Positions 4,707 to 6,664 of a stretch of DNA of 6,664 nt are shown here, piece after piece. Both the position numbers and the translations under genes were made by a program. Source of the DNA: Alistipes sp. UBA943 (GTDB taxonomy: Bacteria; Bacteroidota; Bacteroidia; Bacteroidales; Rikenellaceae); assembly GCA_002293345.1 (NCBI GenBank), contig DBDB01000023.1, positions 1-6,664 of the forward strand, read 5' to 3'. The stretch's first letter is position 1. Each line of letters begins with the position of its first letter. The notes beneath the pieces are model-generated. The model made no database searches. It had not been told where the DNA came from and worked only from the letters and a program-made list of their open reading frames with translations.

Positions 4707-6288
4707 AATCCTGCGACACACCGCCCTAACGGCCCTCGGCCTCTTTGCCTGCACCGTCTTTTGTTTCGCCAAGCCCGGCAACACAGCATCGGACTTTGCC
4801 TTGGGACGCAACACGGAAATCCTTGTGAACATGATGCGAGAGCTGTCGCTGCACTATGTCGACGAGCTCGATGCCGATTCGCTGATGCTCGATGCAGCGG
4901 ATGGGATGGTCACGCACCTGGATCGTTACACGGAGTTTATGCCCGAGGAGCAGATGTCCGAATTCGACCTGCTCACGACGGGTAAATATGGCGGCGTGGG
5001 TTCCGTGATACGCAAGAAGGGCGACTACATCCTCTTCGCGCAGCCGCAACAGGGAGCTCCCGCCGACAGGGCGGGTGTCCGTGTGAGCGACAAGATCCTG
5101 GCGATCGATGGGCGGGCCGCTAAGGGATGGGAAGCGTCGCGCGTCAGTGGGGCCTTGAAAGGTGCTCCCGGCACGTCCGTGGAGGTGGTTGTGGAGCATC
5201 TCGTCGGTGGCATCGACACCATCGCCATTACCCGCGAACGTATCGCGTTACCCAGCATTCCCTACTCGGGATTCGTGGCACCGGGCATCGCGTACATCCG
5301 TCACAGCGAATTCACCGAAGGATCCGCAGACGAAATGCGCCGCCGCATCGAGGAGTTACAGGCACAGGGCTCGCTGCGCGGATTGATCCTCGACTATCGC
5401 AGCAACGGCGGGGGTATTCTCCAAGAGGCGATCAAAATCGTGTCGCTATTCACACCCAAAGGCACGGAGGTTGTGCGTACCAAAGGTCGCGAGGCCTCGA
5501 TGGAGCGTGTCTACCGTACCTCGGGGGCACCGCTATTGCCCGACACGCCGCTCATCGTGCTGCAAAACAGTTCGTCCGCATCGGCGTCGGAGATCGTCGC
5601 GGGGGCGTTGCAGGATCACAAACGTGCCACAGTGATCGGACAGACCAGTTTCGGCAAGGGGGTGGTGCAGTCGACACGCCCGTTGGGTTACAACACACTC
5701 CTCAAACTCACCACGGCCAAGTATTACCTCCCATCGGGACGCAACGTGCAGGACTCGAAGGGCGTCACACCCGACATCGTCCTCGACCCGGAGTATATCA
5801 GCCGTTTCACCGCCACGCTCATCGCCATGGGACTGGTCGATGACTATGTGGACGAGTGGGTAGTTCGAAATGCCGACACGCCGGCCGCCCCCTTCGACTT
5901 ACGCACCTTTACCATCACGGACGAGAATTACGCAGCATTCGGCGCCTTTCTGGCAGACAAGGAGATCCCTTACGAGTCGCAAACCCGTCGCGCGTTGGAG
6001 GCCCTGCGCCGTGCCGCCGAGAACGACAAGTACGACCACCTGACCTCCTGCATCGACGACGTCGAAGCGACCCTCAAAGATGACCTCGAGACGAATCTTG
6101 AGACCTACAAACGCGAGCTCACCGACGCCATCAACAGCGACATCATCCTGCGGTATGCCTATCAGGCGGGTGTAATGGAGCGCAACCTGCTCACGGATCC
6201 CGATACAAAACACGCCATCGAAGTGTTATCCCTCCGCCCAAGCATGCGTTCTACGAACGCAAGCACCTCCGGGGGAACGAATGAGTGA
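4699..6288 (+). CDS. S41-family C-terminal processing peptidase (CtpA/Prc type)
   Basis: A periplasmic serine protease of 529 residues. Residues 1-24 are a signal peptide (hydrophobic core ALTALGLFACTVF, likely cleavage after CFA; a lipoprotein site at C18 is less likely). A PDZ domain spans about 95-165, with a KYGGVGSVI start and GAPADRAGVRVSDKILAIDG (119-138). The protease core holds S295 in SSASASEIVAGALQ, K320 in TSFGKGVVQ and Q324, giving the Ser-Lys-Gln triad spacing (25 and 4 residues) of CtpB-like enzymes. A long C-terminal extension (about 390-512) is typical of Bacteroidetes members; the last 20 residues are Ser/Thr/Gly-rich. It likely trims or degrades envelope proteins recognised by their C-termini. 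ATG 4699 gives an 8-nt overlap with ispH (ATGAATAG) and a proper signal peptide; the TTG start at 4684 is less likely. Confidence 0.93.
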   Translation: MNRILRHTALTALGLFACTVFCFAKPGNTASDFALGRNTEILVNMMRELSLHYVDELDADSLMLDAADGMVTHLDRYTEFMPEEQMSEFDLLTTGKYGGVGSVIRKKGDYILFAQPQQGAPADRAGVRVSDKILAIDGRAAKGWEASRVSGALKGAPGTSVEVVVEHLVGGIDTIAITRERIALPSIPYSGFVAPGIAYIRHSEFTEGSADEMRRRIEELQAQGSLRGLILDYRSNGGGILQEAIKIVSLFTPKGTEVVRTKGREASMERVYRTSGAPLLPDTPLIVLQNSSSASASEIVAGALQDHKRATVIGQTSFGKGVVQSTRPLGYNTLLKLTTAKYYLPSGRNVQDSKGVTPDIVLDPEYISRFTATLIAMGLVDDYVDEWVVRNADTPAAPFDLRTFTITDENYAAFGAFLADKEIPYESQTRRALEALRRAAENDKYDHLTSCIDDVEATLKDDLETNLETYKRELTDAINSDIILRYAYQAGVMERNLLTDPDTKHAIEVLSLRPSMRSTNASTSGGTNE

Positions 6289-6301
6289 TCGAATGAGTGA
6301 C
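6278..6301 (+). repeat. 12-nt tandem duplication at the peptidase stop / next gene start
   Basis: CGAATGAGTGAT (6278-6289) is followed directly by CGAATGAGTGAC (6290-6301), differing only in the last base. Each copy contains an ATGAGTGA start/stop overlap. The first copy holds the peptidase stop codon (TGA 6286-6288), and both ATGs (6281, 6293) are in frame with the next gene. Confidence 0.85.
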
Positions 6302-6664
6302 TTCACCACGCTCCCTGATTCACTGTTCGCGTCGCCCCGTATCGACACGATACGCTCCACCGTGGTGCAGGATCAGGGTTTCGGGTGGCGAACGTGGGGA
6401 ATTCCCGACGAGGGTGCCATCTACGAAACTGCGTGGTTTCAGGGTGTCACGCTGGTACTCGCGCTGGCGTGGATCATCATCCTGTATCGACACTTCGCCG
6501 ACGTGCGCACGCTGTTCGACAAGTTGAAATTCAACAAACTGACCCTCTCCAGACCGAGCCACATGATCAACATACAGAGTGGCAGCTACACGCGGTTCGT
6601 GTGGTGGATGGTCGCGGTTGCGTGGCCGCTCGCGATGCTCGCCACGCAACGCGTTGCCGGCGCC
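6281..6664 (+). CDS. Membrane protein, N-terminal part (DUF4271-like?), runs off the window
   Basis: An open frame of 128 codons without a stop reaches the right edge. Hydrophobic segments lie at residues about 52-67 (GVTLVLALAWIIILY) and 107-122 (FVWWMVAVAWPLAML), separated by a basic loop with KLKFNKLTLSRP (88-99). The N-terminal 45 residues are soluble and polar. In Bacteroidales a DUF4271 integral membrane protein often sits near a processing peptidase and hemD; the layout here agrees, but I recognise the family only tentatively and cannot see the rest. The start is ATG 6281 (8-nt overlap with the peptidase gene) or ATG 6293 (4 bp after its stop). The overlap pattern of the operon favours 6281 slightly. 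Confidence 0.6.
   Translation, partial: MSDRMSDFTTLPDSLFASPRIDTIRSTVVQDQGFGWRTWGIPDEGAIYETAWFQGVTLVLALAWIIILYRHFADVRTLFDKLKFNKLTLSRPSHMINIQSGSYTRFVWWMVAVAWPLAMLATQRVAGA

Noticed and set aside
4197..4832. Minus-strand open frames across ispH (for example 4693-4304)
   Set aside because: They are antisense to clear IspH codons and contain no recognisable domains; the open state follows from GC-rich palindromic sequence.
5127..5843. 238-codon plus-strand frame inside the peptidase gene
   Set aside because: An arginine/histidine-rich out-of-frame shadow of the S41 coding sequence, which has clear catalytic motifs.

Overview
This is a GC-rich window from a member of the Bacteroidetes, most likely the order Bacteroidales. 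A Rikenellaceae/Alistipes-like source is possible, but I cannot prove the family. The evidence is the promoter type (TAnnTTTG at -7 instead of a sigma70 -10 box), the lack of Shine-Dalgarno sequences, and gene families and gene order typical of the group: a DUF3467 protein, cmk followed by ispH, and a Bacteroidetes-type S41 C-terminal processing peptidase.

Layout. Positions 1-240 are non-coding, with hairpins and a good Bacteroidetes promoter. That promoter drives a two-gene unit: a LiaF-like four-TM protein with a C-terminal beta-helix-like domain (247-996) and a stand-alone LytTR DNA-binding protein (1010-1447). A small DUF3467 gene runs the other way (1755-1453) and ends 5 bp from the LytTR gene. 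The 335-bp gap 1756-2090 separates divergent genes. It carries two promoters that share an identical 19-nt core in inverted orientation, with a row of perfect hairpins between them. From 2091 to the right edge there is a tight plus-strand operon: LysE-family exporter, cytidylate kinase (cmk), IspH, S41 peptidase, and the start of a membrane protein. Every junction overlaps (8, 16, 8 and 8 nt), so translation is probably coupled. The biochemical roles are unrelated (export, CMP phosphorylation, last step of the MEP isoprenoid pathway, envelope proteolysis), so this looks like a housekeeping operon rather than a pathway.

The notable part is ispH. The reading frame is open for 450 codons, while the family is usually about 280-320. 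The extra length lies in two blocks, about 50 residues after residue 61 and about 115 residues after residue 238. Both are built from inverted repeats at the DNA level, and both fall between intact catalytic segments. The larger block contains a C-rich hairpin motif that also occurs in the intergenic gap at 1833-1863 and, inverted, at 5-24. Dispersed palindromic repeats therefore seem to have entered an essential gene in frame, as Rickettsia palindromic elements do. In addition, the conserved 3' part of ispH, which has normal length, contains a 16-bp perfect inverted repeat that closes three perfect hairpins with almost no linker bases: a potential four-way or cloverleaf fold inside coding sequence. 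I see nothing comparable in the neighbouring genes. Separately, Cmk appears to lack about 20-25 residues of its NMP-binding subdomain.
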